Source: DASSBR01 sp035701285
GTDB taxonomy: Bacteria > Pseudomonadota > Gammaproteobacteria > Natronospirales > DASSBR01
Length of the DNA stretch: 19,029 bases
Assembly (NCBI GenBank): GCA_035701285.1
Contig: DASSNT010000080.1
Location: 1-19,029, forward strand
Direction: 5' to 3'
A program made the translations under genes and the position numbers. Below are positions 1 through 6,642 of the stretch, one piece after another. Position 1 is the first letter of the stretch, and the number at the start of each line of letters is the position of its first letter. The notes below the pieces were generated by a model that was not told the origin of the DNA, searched no databases, and saw only the letters and a program-made list of their open reading frames with translations.

Positions 1-86
1 GTGCGGCGAAAATCGTGGCTTTGACCCGCCTCGGCCTGGAGTTGCTCCACTGACTTGCGACGAATCAATCTGGCCGCGAAATTCAT
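1..86 (-). CDS. Amino-acid permease (APC family), N-terminal fragment cut by window edge
   Basis: The first 28 codons of a minus-strand gene run off the left end of the window. The start is the ATG at 86-84. The peptide begins MNFAARLIRRKSVEQLQAEA and continues GQSHDFRR. A short basic stretch followed by a KSxEQL...EA...H-x-hydrophobic/basic-R pattern is, from memory, what the cytoplasmic N-terminus of bacterial APC-superfamily amino-acid transporters (YhdG/CAT type) looks like just before the first membrane helix, which would lie outside the window. Only this tail is visible, so substrate and intactness cannot be judged. The Shine-Dalgarno sequence is weak (GGG about 8 bases upstream). It lies 107 bases downstream of the WYL regulator on the same strand, so it could be co-transcribed with it or be its target. 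The identification rests on one short signature. Confidence 0.55.
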   Translation of the reverse strand, partial: MNFAARLIRRKSVEQLQAEAGQSHDFRR

Positions 87-193
87 ACGTTGCCCATGGA
101 TTACCCTACGAAGCGTTGGAGCATAACGTTCCGGCGTAGCAAACTCCAGCGCCGAAAACCTGCCGCGATGGCAGCATGGATGGCGTTTGCTCG

Positions 194-901
194 TTAGCCG
201 TCGAGAGTCGTTCTGGAGGTGCTGACGGCGGCGATGTAAGCATCCAGGTTGCGTTGCGCGGTGTCGGCAAAGACTTCCCCGGTCGCGTCGCAGTCGGTCA
301 TCCGGTCGGGGCGGAAATTACGGAAGTCCTCGCGCAGCCGGCACCAGCCGCCGAGCGTCCACTTGCCGCCCCAGAACGCCAGGCATAGCGGTTCGATCTC
401 GCGCCGGCTTTCGCGGTCATCCTCGTCGCGGTAACGCAGGCGCAACACCTGGCGGTTGTCGATCGCGTCGTGCAGGCGGTCGAGCAGGGCGAGGAAATCC
501 TCGTAATACTGATTGCGCCACACCGGCGCGAAAATGCGCGTGCGTTCTGCCTGTTCGCGCAGTTCGTCGGGCAGCACGGCCTGAATTTTCAGCAGCGCGG
601 CCCGGGCGCCGGCCGCGAGGCGGCTGCCGGCGAACGCGCGCACAAATCGCGTGCCGACGACCAGTGCCTCGAGTTCCTCGGCGCTGAACATCAGCGGCGG
701 GATGTCTGCGCCCTTGCGCAATACATAGCCGACGCCGGCTTCCCCCTCGATCGGCACACCGGAGACTTGCAGGTCTGCGACATCGCGGTACACGGTGCGC
801 ACCGATACGCCCAGCGTGTCGGCAAGCTGACGCGCCGGCAGCGCGGTACGGCGGCCACGGATGGCGTGGATGATCAGAAAAAGGCGGTCGGCGCGGCGCA
901 T
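194..901 (-). CDS. YafY-type transcriptional regulator (HTH + WYL domain)
   Basis: A 235-residue DNA-binding regulator. Residues 1-60 form a DeoR-like winged helix-turn-helix: RADRLFLIIHAIRGRR, then LPARQLADTLGVSVRTVYRD as the recognition region and a wing ending GVGYVLRKG. Residues from about 135 form a WYL domain, with the core RQVLRLRYRDEDDRESRREI, then PLCLAFWGGKWTLGGWC and a FRNFRPDRM ligand-pocket strand. WYL domains usually sense a small ligand or nucleic acid; the ligand here is unknown. The ATG at 901-899 is chosen because it begins the conserved MRRADRLF start. The frame stays open upstream, but that extension is arginine-rich and overlaps the GST gene. An AGG sits directly against the ATG, so ribosome binding looks weak and translation may be coupled to the GST gene 44 bases upstream. 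It could control the GST, the downstream permease or itself. Confidence 0.9.
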   Translation of the reverse strand: MRRADRLFLIIHAIRGRRTALPARQLADTLGVSVRTVYRDVADLQVSGVPIEGEAGVGYVLRKGADIPPLMFSAEELEALVVGTRFVRAFAGSRLAAGARAALLKIQAVLPDELREQAERTRIFAPVWRNQYYEDFLALLDRLHDAIDNRQVLRLRYRDEDDRESRREIEPLCLAFWGGKWTLGGWCRLREDFRNFRPDRMTDCDATGEVFADTAQRNLDAYIAAVSTSRTTLDG

Positions 902-945
902 CCTGCAATCATTACAGATGCGCCGCGCCGCGGCTACCGAATCTT

Positions 946-1599
946 CTAGGCAGTTGCTTCTGCCGTATCCCGTTCCTGTCGCGCGGCCAGCTCGGCGTCC
1001 ATCTCGGCGGCTCGCCGCATCGCTGGCCGGGCGTTGATGCGATCGATGTAATCCCGGATCACCGGCAGGTCCGGCACCAATTGGAAAGCGACCGTCCATT
1101 TCAGTGCGCAGCCCCACAGGACGTCGGCCGCACTGAAGCGCTCGCCCAGCAGGTACGGCCCCTGCCCGAGTTGATCGGTCAGTACCGCGAGCATTTCGTC
1201 CCAGCTGCCGTAGGGCGATTGCATCGACGGCGCCGGTTCGCGCTGCTGCGCGCGATCGATCACCGCCGGCTCGAAACAGGAGGCGTAGTACACCATCCAG
1301 CGAAGATACGGCCCCCGGTCTGCATCGCCATTCGGCGGCGCCAGGCCGCCCTCGGCATGCAAATCGGCGAGATACAGCATTACCGCCACCTGTTCGGTCA
1401 CCAGCGCATCGCCGTGGCGGATCGCCGGCACCTTGCCCATCGGGTTGATCTTCAGGTATTCGGGCTGGCGCTGCGTGCCGGTTTGCAGATTCAGCAAATG
1501 CAGGTCGTAATCGCAGCCCAACTCCTCGAGCAGCGACAGCGTGCCGCCCGACCGGCTGTGGGGCGCGTGATAAAAAGTAATTCGTGGCGCGGGTATCAT
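946..1599 (-). CDS. Glutathione S-transferase family protein
   Basis: A 217-residue cytosolic GST-like enzyme, the usual length for the family. The N-terminal thioredoxin-fold half (about 1-80) begins ITFYHAPHSRSGGTLSLLEE, where Ser15 or Ser17 sits at the glutathione-activating position. It contains the cis-proline motif NPMGKVPAI (Pro58) and the glutathione-contact segment TEQVAVMLYLAD (Glu69, with Gln70 in place of the common Ser). The all-alpha C-terminal half carries GPYLLGERFSAADVLWG, the N-capping/hydrophobic staple motif of GSTs. Family members conjugate or exchange glutathione on electrophiles; the substrate cannot be read here. The ATG at 1599 is supported by GGAG seven bases upstream. 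Upstream in-frame codons run into the divergent racemase promoter region. The gene is followed by the WYL regulator after 44 bases, suggesting one transcript. Confidence 0.92.
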   Translation of the reverse strand: MIPAPRITFYHAPHSRSGGTLSLLEELGCDYDLHLLNLQTGTQRQPEYLKINPMGKVPAIRHGDALVTEQVAVMLYLADLHAEGGLAPPNGDADRGPYLRWMVYYASCFEPAVIDRAQQREPAPSMQSPYGSWDEMLAVLTDQLGQGPYLLGERFSAADVLWGCALKWTVAFQLVPDLPVIRDYIDRINARPAMRRAAEMDAELAARQERDTAEATA

Positions 1600-1633
1600 G
1601 GCAACTCCGGGTTTGTTATTGGCGGGCCCCATT

Positions 1634-1662
1634 TTGCATACCCCCTGCTGCCACCGTATTGT
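1634..1662 (+). promoter_or_regulatory. Possible sigma-70 promoter for the racemase gene
   Basis: TTGCAT at 1634-1639 and TATTGT at 1657-1662 are separated by exactly 17 bases, and the racemase ATG lies 33 bases beyond. Each hexamer matches consensus only partly (3 of 6 and 4 of 6), so this is a weak call in the only region where the divergent racemase and GST promoters can lie. Confidence 0.28.
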
Positions 1663-1695
1663 CAGTAGCGTTGCCTGTGGCATCGGAGCGGAACA

Positions 1696-2403
1696 ATGAA
1701 AACGATCGGCCTGATCGGCGGCATGAGCTGGGAGTCGACCGCGCATTACTACAGCCGGTTGAATGAGCTGGTCGCCGAACGCCTGGGCGGCCTGCATTCG
1801 GCGCGGCTAGTGCTGTGGAACGTCGAGTTCGATGAGATCGCCCGTTTGCAGCATGCGGACGATTGGGAGGCGGCCGGCGAAATTCTGGCCGATGCCGCCT
1901 GGCGGCTCGAACGGGCGGGCGCCGAGGCGCTGCTGATTTGCGCCAACACCATGCATCGGGTCGCACCGGCGGTCGAGGCGGCAGTCGGCGTTCCGCTCAT
2001 TCATCTCGCCGATGTCACTGCGAAAACCCTGCTTGCGACGGGGCATCGCCGGGCCGCGCTGCTCGGCACGCGTTTTACGATGGCGCAGACATTTTACCGC
2101 GAGCGGCTGGAACGACACGGGCTCGAGGTGGCCGTGCCGGACGCACCCGAACAGGATGACATCCATCGCATCATTTTCGACGAGCTGGTGAAGGGGCGGG
2201 TGCAGGCTGAGTCGCGCGAGCGTTTTATTGCGATCATGCGCCGGATGCACCAGGCGGGCGTCGATGCGGCGATTCTCGGTTGCACCGAATTCGGCTTGTT
2301 GATTCGGCCGGAAGATGCGCCGGATATTCCGCGGGTCGATACGACGGAGCTGCATTGCCGCGCCGCCGTCGAATGGATGCTGAGCGGAAGAAAGCTACAG
2401 TAA
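1696..2403 (+). CDS. Aspartate/glutamate racemase family protein (YgeA-like)
   Basis: A 235-residue cofactor-independent amino-acid racemase. It opens with the family signature MKTIGLIGGMSWESTAHYY. It has the two catalytic cysteines of the aspartate/glutamate racemase superfamily: Cys82 in LLICANTMH and Cys196 in AILGCTEFGLL. Each is followed by Asn-Thr or Thr-Glu, the expected acid/base and substrate-binding surroundings. The enzyme abstracts the alpha proton with one thiol and reprotonates from the other face with the second, interconverting L and D forms. E. coli YgeA, the closest remembered relative, has broad substrate range, so calling it aspartate-specific would be too precise. GGAG and GGAAC precede the ATG at suitable distance. 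The gene is divergent from the GST gene, and its 3' end overlaps that of the small membrane ORF on the other strand by nine bases. Confidence 0.93.
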   Translation: MKTIGLIGGMSWESTAHYYSRLNELVAERLGGLHSARLVLWNVEFDEIARLQHADDWEAAGEILADAAWRLERAGAEALLICANTMHRVAPAVEAAVGVPLIHLADVTAKTLLATGHRRAALLGTRFTMAQTFYRERLERHGLEVAVPDAPEQDDIHRIIFDELVKGRVQAESRERFIAIMRRMHQAGVDAAILGCTEFGLLIRPEDAPDIPRVDTTELHCRAAVEWMLSGRKLQ

Positions 2404-2529
2404 CGTCGTCAGGGCCAGCAGCCATTGCGGCCAGCGGTGGCCGCTGACGCCCATCCAGATCATCAGGGCGACGGCGATGATGCCGAGAAAAAACGAGGCG
2501 ATGCCGATTTGACCGATTCTGCTGCGCAT
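2395..2529 (-). CDS. Small single-pass membrane protein (44 aa), hypothetical
   Basis: A short open frame read directly from the minus strand, starting at the ATG at 2529-2527 and ending at TAG 2397-2395. The peptide begins MRSRIGQIGIASFFLGIIAV and continues with ALMIWMGVSG, then HRWPQWLLALTTLL. Residues 5-27 make one convincing transmembrane helix behind a positively charged N-terminus (Arg2, Arg4). The tail has three tryptophans in total with the helix end and may form a second short hydrophobic segment. It begins 24 bases after the glrR stop on the same strand, so it is probably the last cistron of that operon. No clear Shine-Dalgarno is seen; an in-frame TAA lies four codons upstream, so this is the only possible ATG. 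In E. coli the gene after glrR is glnB, which is absent here. I recognise no family. Function unknown. Confidence 0.6.
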   Translation of the reverse strand: MRSRIGQIGIASFFLGIIAVALMIWMGVSGHRWPQWLLALTTLL

Positions 2530-2553
2530 GCAGGTATTTTAACGCGATGCGTG

Positions 2554-3903
2554 TTAACGCGATTCGTCGTCGCGAAAGCGCTGCGGATCCAGATGGTGGC
2601 GGTGCAGCAGCTTGTAGAACTCGGTGCGGTTGCGACCGGCCATCCGTGCAGCCTGGCTGACGTTGCCGGCGGTGATTCGCAAGAGCTGAGTGAGGTAGTC
2701 GCGCTCGAACTGGTCGCGCGCTTCGGTGAGCGAGCCCAGCTCGTCTCCGCGCTTGCCCTGCAGCGTGCGGTTGATCAGGTCTTCCGCGATCAGCGGCGCT
2801 TCCGACAATGCTGCCGCGCGTTCGACGACGTGGCGCAGCTCGCGCACGTTGCCGGGCCATGGCGCGGCCAGCAGCCGCTCCATCGCCTGCGGCGAGAATC
2901 CATTCACTGTTTTGCCGGAACGCTTTGCAGCCGCCTCGAGGAAGTGCGCGGCCAGTAGCGGAATATCGTCGCGCCGGTCGGTGAGCGGCGGGATGATCAG
3001 CGGGACGACGCTCAGGTAGTAGTACAAATCTTCGCGAAGCCGCTGTTGGGCCGCGCCGTCCAGGCTGCAGCGGGTGGCGCTGATTACGCGCACGTCGGCC
3101 GGCAGCGGCCGCGTCGAGCCGCGCGGGCGAATCTGCCGATCCTGAAGCGCTTGCAGCAGCGAGACCTGAAAATCCGGCGGCAGCGCGTCAATTTCGTCGA
3201 TGAACAGGGTGCCGCCGTCGGCCCGCTGAAACAGACCGTCGCCGGTGAATGCCCGGGTGTCGTGGCCGAAAAACTCCGATTCCAGCAGCGTTTCCGGAAT
3301 GACCGCGGCGTTGGTGGTGAGGAAAGGCCGTTCGCAGCGCGCGCTGGCGCGGTGCAGGGCGCGCGCGAGCAGCGTTTTGCCGGTGCCGGTCTCGCCCTGG
3401 ATCAGAATCGGCGTGTCGCCGATGGCCGCCATCACGCCCTGGCGCAGCAGGCTTTCCATTTCCGCATTGCGGGTAATGATGTCCTCGCGCCATCGCTTGC
3501 CGAGCGTCGACTCGGGTGCGCCGCCGGGGCCGCCACCGAGCCGCAGCGCGTTTTGCACCCATTCGAGCAGCTGCTTGCTGTCGAACGGCTTGGTCAGGTA
3601 GCCGAACACGCCGCTGCGGGTGGCTTCGACCGCATCCGGGATCGTGCCGTGGGCGGTCAGGATGATGACCGGCAGGCCGGGATAGCGCTGGCGTACCGCC
3701 CCGAACAGCGCCATGCCGTCGAGGCCGGGCATCCTCAGATCAGTGAGCACCAGTTGTGGCTGGAACGAGCCGATCAGGTTGAGCGCTTCCTGGCCATCTG
3801 CCGCCGACTGCACTTCGTAGCCGGCATCCTGCAGCCGCAGCGCCAGCAGCCGCCGCACGGAAGGGTCGTCGTCTGCGACGAGAATTCTGGTGCCCCGGCT
3901 CAT
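2554..3903 (-). CDS. glrR: GlrR/QseF-type response regulator with degenerate sigma-54 contact motif
   Basis: A 449-residue NtrC-class regulator. The receiver domain (1-122) has acidic pocket residues in ADDDPS, phosphoacceptor Asp55 in LVLTDLRMPG, Thr83 and Lys105. The AAA+ domain (about 140-375) has Walker A GETGTGKT (170-177), Walker B GTLFIDEID and sensor II WPGNVREL. The C-terminal Fis-type helix-turn-helix reads GNVSQAARMAGRNRTEFYKL, nearly identical to remembered E. coli GlrR. The gene follows qseG after 12 bases and glrK before it, so the assignment by context is strong. In E. coli, GlrR activates glmY through sigma-54. The oddity: the GAFTGA loop is RAFTGD (217-222), the few residues after it are missing, and the REDLYYR motif reads REDLYYY, so its second arginine is Tyr296 while Arg290 remains. 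NCGAL is also changed to NAAVI. The reading frame is continuous with no sign of frameshift. AGGA lies ten bases before the ATG. Confidence 0.92.
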   Translation of the reverse strand: MSRGTRILVADDDPSVRRLLALRLQDAGYEVQSAADGQEALNLIGSFQPQLVLTDLRMPGLDGMALFGAVRQRYPGLPVIILTAHGTIPDAVEATRSGVFGYLTKPFDSKQLLEWVQNALRLGGGPGGAPESTLGKRWREDIITRNAEMESLLRQGVMAAIGDTPILIQGETGTGKTLLARALHRASARCERPFLTTNAAVIPETLLESEFFGHDTRAFTGDGLFQRADGGTLFIDEIDALPPDFQVSLLQALQDRQIRPRGSTRPLPADVRVISATRCSLDGAAQQRLREDLYYYLSVVPLIIPPLTDRRDDIPLLAAHFLEAAAKRSGKTVNGFSPQAMERLLAAPWPGNVRELRHVVERAAALSEAPLIAEDLINRTLQGKRGDELGSLTEARDQFERDYLTQLLRITAGNVSQAARMAGRNRTEFYKLLHRHHLDPQRFRDDESR

Positions 3904-3915
3904 GCGGTTGCAATC

Positions 3916-4530
3916 CTATTCATGGGACGGGGCGCCCTGGCCATCGCCGACGAACCGGGGCCCACGCGAGTTGAGAGTTTTTTCGATCGCCTTCAGCGCA
4001 TCGAGCTGCTTTTGCAGGCGGGCGTTGTCGCGCTGCACTTCGGCCAGCTCGGTCTGCGCCTGCGACACCTTGTCTGCGGCCTGCTGCTGCGTTTGCTGCT
4101 GCCGGTCGAGCACATCGAGCGTTATGGCCGCCAGCCCGGCGTAACCCGGTTGAGTGGTTTGCCAGCTGTAATTGGAGAGCAGGATTCGCGCTCCGTCGGT
4201 GTCCTGTTCCGGTTGCGGCAGCAGCGCCGCAAGCAGGGCGAGCCGCAACCGGTCGGCGGCGCCGTGGTTGGCGGCATAGCGTTGCTGGGCAGCCTGATAG
4301 GCTTCGGCGCGCTCGGCATGGGGCAGCGCCAGCACGCCGCCGACGAAATACAGGATGCCGGCCACGCTGTCCGGCGGCATGGTCGGGTATCCGGTCGAAG
4401 TGCCGTTGCCGGACGCCGATTTCATCCAGGCCGGCCAGTGCCACTGCCACGTCGAGCAGCCGGCGAGCAGGCCCGCACACAGCAAGGCCGCCAATAATTT
4501 AGTCCCGGACAGATTCATCCCTTTATCCAT
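3916..4530 (-). CDS. qseG: QseG-like outer-membrane lipoprotein
   Basis: A 204-residue lipoprotein. A short charged start and hydrophobic stretch (KLLAALLCAGLLAGC) end in a lipobox with Cys25 as the lipidated residue; the next residue is Ser, which favours outer-membrane sorting. The middle is helical with Ala/Leu-rich segments. Residues about 135-190 are a predicted coiled coil rich in Gln, Ala and Leu (RQQQTQQQAADKVSQAQTEL onward). The assignment to QseG comes mainly from position between glrK and glrR and the lipoprotein-plus-coiled-coil plan. In E. coli, QseG is an accessory factor that modulates the GlrK kinase from the periplasmic side. The ATG at 4530 lies inside the end of glrK (8-base overlap), implying translational coupling. 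An alternative ATG at 4518, four bases after the glrK stop, would remove four residues and equally keep the signal peptide. Confidence 0.83.
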   Translation of the reverse strand: MDKGMNLSGTKLLAALLCAGLLAGCSTWQWHWPAWMKSASGNGTSTGYPTMPPDSVAGILYFVGGVLALPHAERAEAYQAAQQRYAANHGAADRLRLALLAALLPQPEQDTDGARILLSNYSWQTTQPGYAGLAAITLDVLDRQQQTQQQAADKVSQAQTELAEVQRDNARLQKQLDALKAIEKTLNSRGPRFVGDGQGAPSHE

Positions 4531-5953
4531 TATCGGCGGGCAGCGTCACGCGAAAATGGGCGCCCACCGCGGCGTCTATAATTTCGATCGTTCCCTGGCA
4601 GGCCCGCAGATATTCGCGCGCAATCGCGAGCCCCAGGCCGGTGCCCTTGATATGGCCGACGTTCGGGGGCGGCTGGCCCTGGTAGAACGCCTCGAAGACC
4701 TTCTCCCGTTCCGCCGGCACCACGCCCGGCCCCTGGTCCTGCACGTCGAGCACGATTTGCCCGTCGCGACGGCGCAGGTGAAACCGGATCGAGCCACCAT
4801 CGGGCGAGTATTTGACCGCATTGGTGAACAGGTTTTCAACCACCAGCCGAATCCGCTCCGGATCGCCGAAAACGGTCGCCGGCTCGAGGTCGGGGGTCAC
4901 CGTGAGGCGCTTGGCCCTGATCGGCACGCGCTGCTCACCCACCACGCGCGCCACGACGCGATCGAGCGAGACCGGCTGCCAGGCGCCTTCACCGGCGTTC
5001 TGCAGGCTGCTGAAGTTCAGCAGGTCTTCGATGCGCTTTTGCAGTTGCAGCCCGCTCGCGTGCAGGATTTCCGCCACTTCGCGCTGTTCGGCGTTGAGCG
5101 GCCCGGTGACTTCGTCAGTCATTAGCTGGGTGCCCTCGCGGATGGCGGTCAGCGGGGTCTTCAGTTCGTGCGAGATGTGCTGCAAAAAGCGGACGCGATG
5201 CTGTTCCAGCTCGTTCAGGCGCAGCCGCAGCCAGTCCAGCCGGCCGCCCAGTTCAACCAGGTCGCGCGGGCCGCGAATTGCGATCGGCCGGTCGAAGTCG
5301 CCGTCGCCGAGGCGCTTGACCGCGCCGCCGAGATGGCGGATCGGCCGGCTGATCAGCACCACCGCGAGCGCCGCGACGAGCAGCACCAGCGGGATCAGCG
5401 TAATCGCCAGCCACCACAGCCGGTGCTCCAGCTGGGCGGCGGCGGTCTGCATGTTGTCGACCTCGGTGCCGATCGCGCGGGTGCCGGCGGCCAGAATGTT
5501 GCGCGCGAGCTGGTGCAGCAGGCCGAACTCCGCCAGTGCCGCCTGCGAGGCTGGCGAATCGGGTGCCTGCGGGTCGAATTCGCGAAACTGCACCGCTTCG
5601 CGGGCGGTCAGTTCTTCGAGATGGGCGCGGATGGCCGGGTTGAGGTCGAGCTGCCTGAATTCGGCGCTGGTGTCGCGAAACGCCTGGCGCTGTTTCAGAT
5701 AAAGCTGGTAAAGGGCCGGATCCTGCAGCACGTGAAACTGGCGGGCGCTGCGCTCCATGCCGGTGAGTTGCTCGACCATCAGGCGGCTGTAGCGAACGGT
5801 ATCGGCCGCCGTGCGCACCGCCTGCTGGCCCTGCGCGCCAAGCCGCTGCACCGATACGGTCGCGGTAATCAGGCCGATCGCGAGCGGCAGCGTCACGACG
5901 ACAAAAGCCGCCAGAGTCAGACGCGGAATCGAACTCGCGGGTAACAGCTTCAC
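4523..5953 (-). CDS. glrK: GlrK/QseE-type sensor histidine kinase (GTG start)
   Basis: A 476-residue membrane kinase, almost exactly the length of E. coli GlrK. From the chosen start, TM1 spans about 13-32. A helical periplasmic sensor of about 145 residues follows, then TM2 (about 181-202) and a HAMP linker (PIRHLGGAVKRLGDGDFDRP). The H-box SHELKTPLTAIREGTQLM has phosphoaccepting His262, followed by TDEVTGPLN as in GlrK. The N-box is NLFTNAVKYS, the G1 box is DQGPGV (406-411) and the G2 box is GTGLGLAIA. It should autophosphorylate and pass phosphate to GlrR. No ATG exists near the N-terminus. I use the GTG at 5953, with GGGAG about 11 bases upstream; the GTG at 5965, four codons earlier, is a close alternative. 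The frame stays open to 6208 but that extension is basic and overlaps the hydrolase gene. A candidate promoter sits just upstream, so the signalling genes may also be transcribed separately from the antiporter block. Confidence 0.92.
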   Translation of the reverse strand: MKLLPASSIPRLTLAAFVVVTLPLAIGLITATVSVQRLGAQGQQAVRTAADTVRYSRLMVEQLTGMERSARQFHVLQDPALYQLYLKQRQAFRDTSAEFRQLDLNPAIRAHLEELTAREAVQFREFDPQAPDSPASQAALAEFGLLHQLARNILAAGTRAIGTEVDNMQTAAAQLEHRLWWLAITLIPLVLLVAALAVVLISRPIRHLGGAVKRLGDGDFDRPIAIRGPRDLVELGGRLDWLRLRLNELEQHRVRFLQHISHELKTPLTAIREGTQLMTDEVTGPLNAEQREVAEILHASGLQLQKRIEDLLNFSSLQNAGEGAWQPVSLDRVVARVVGEQRVPIRAKRLTVTPDLEPATVFGDPERIRLVVENLFTNAVKYSPDGGSIRFHLRRRDGQIVLDVQDQGPGVVPAEREKVFEAFYQGQPPPNVGHIKGTGLGLAIAREYLRACQGTIEIIDAAVGAHFRVTLPADNG

Positions 5954-5991
5954 GATGTTAATCACTCCCTCCCTGGCCCGTTTTCTTTCCC

Positions 5992-6019
5992 AGTATAGAC
6001 TCTTTATCGGTCCTTTCAC
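5992..6019 (-). promoter_or_regulatory. Candidate sigma-70 promoter for glrK-qseG-glrR
   Basis: On the minus strand GTGAAA (6019-6014) and TATACT (5997-5992) are separated by 16 bases. Each matches consensus at 4 or 5 of 6 positions, and the GTG start of glrK lies about 39 bases beyond. The -35 box overlaps the stop region of the upstream hydrolase gene. The G-rich Shine-Dalgarno tract (AGGGAGGGAG) is located between this promoter and the start codon. Confidence 0.42.
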
Positions 6020-6636
6020 CGGGTCGGCAACGCCGGCAGTCGTTCGGTAATGGTATCGCGCAGGGCATTCAGATTGCCGTGGAAGAAATGCCCGACGCCG
6101 GGAAAGGTCGCGATTTCCGGCGGCGGTTCGAAAGCGCGCGCCCATTCGAGCACCGCCTGCGCGCCGACGACGTCGTCGTCTTCGCCCTGCAGCAGCAGCC
6201 ATGGGCAACCCGGGCGCGCCAACGCGTCGAGCCGCTCGACCGGCGGGGCGACGGTCACCAGCGCGGCCGGCTCGAGCCGCGGCGCAGCGCGCAGCGCCAC
6301 CATAGCGCCGAACGAAAAGCCGCCCAGCCAGAACGGCAAATCCGGGTGACGCTCACGCAGCCAGCCGGCGACGGCGACGGTGTCGTCGGCTTCGCCGTCG
6401 CCGCGGTCGTGTTCGCCGGCGCTCGCGCCGACGCCGCGAAAATTGAAGCGCAGCGCGAGGGCGCCGAGGTCGGTCAGCGCGCGGGCGAGCATATGCGCCA
6501 CTTTATTGTGCATCGTGCCCTGGAACAGCGGGTGCGGGTGGCAGACAACGGCGACGGCGGCCGGCTCACCATCGGGATGGTCGAGCAGCGCCTCGATTTC
6601 GCCGGCGGCGCCGGTGAGCGTTAATTTATCGGTCAT
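6016..6636 (-). CDS. Alpha/beta hydrolase (COG2945-like)
   Basis: A 206-residue cytosolic hydrolase of the compact COG2945 type. The diagnostic N-terminal motif CHPHPLFQGTMHNKV is at 32-46; it contributes to the oxyanion hole and distinguishes this group. The nucleophile elbow GFSFGA gives Ser108. The acid is one of Asp153-155 in LLQGEDDDVV, and the base is His183 in GVGHFFHG. The triad is therefore complete. Substrates for this group are poorly defined (esters or peptides of small molecules), so I give no specific activity. The ATG lies six bases after the antiporter stop, so the two genes are almost certainly co-transcribed; the ribosome binding site is weak, suggesting coupled translation. 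It ends 62 bases before the glrK start. Confidence 0.9.
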   Translation of the reverse strand: MTDKLTLTGAAGEIEALLDHPDGEPAAVAVVCHPHPLFQGTMHNKVAHMLARALTDLGALALRFNFRGVGASAGEHDRGDGEADDTVAVAGWLRERHPDLPFWLGGFSFGAMVALRAAPRLEPAALVTVAPPVERLDALARPGCPWLLLQGEDDDVVGAQAVLEWARAFEPPPEIATFPGVGHFFHGNLNALRDTITERLPALPTR

Positions 6637-6642
6637 TTCGGT

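Noticed and set aside
150..174. CTGCC/GGCAG stem followed by GTTTTC on the minus strand after the WYL gene
   Set aside because: Only a five-base stem and a four-base T run; too weak to call a terminator.
902..1117. N-terminal extension of the WYL regulator frame
   Set aside because: The frame is open but the extension is Arg/Gly-rich, overlaps the GST gene, and the family begins at the MRRADRLF start.
2427..2444. Hairpin GCGGCCA/TGGCCGC between the racemase and glrR regions
   Set aside because: Seven-base stem, but it lies inside the small membrane ORF and has no T-tract on either strand, so it is not called a terminator.
3046..4497. Long plus-strand open frame opposite glrR and qseG
   Set aside because: Antisense to two clearly identified genes; no domain or ribosome binding site supports it.
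5966..6208. N-terminal extension of the GlrK frame
   Set aside because: Highly basic, lies inside the alpha/beta hydrolase gene, and the chosen length already equals that of GlrK.
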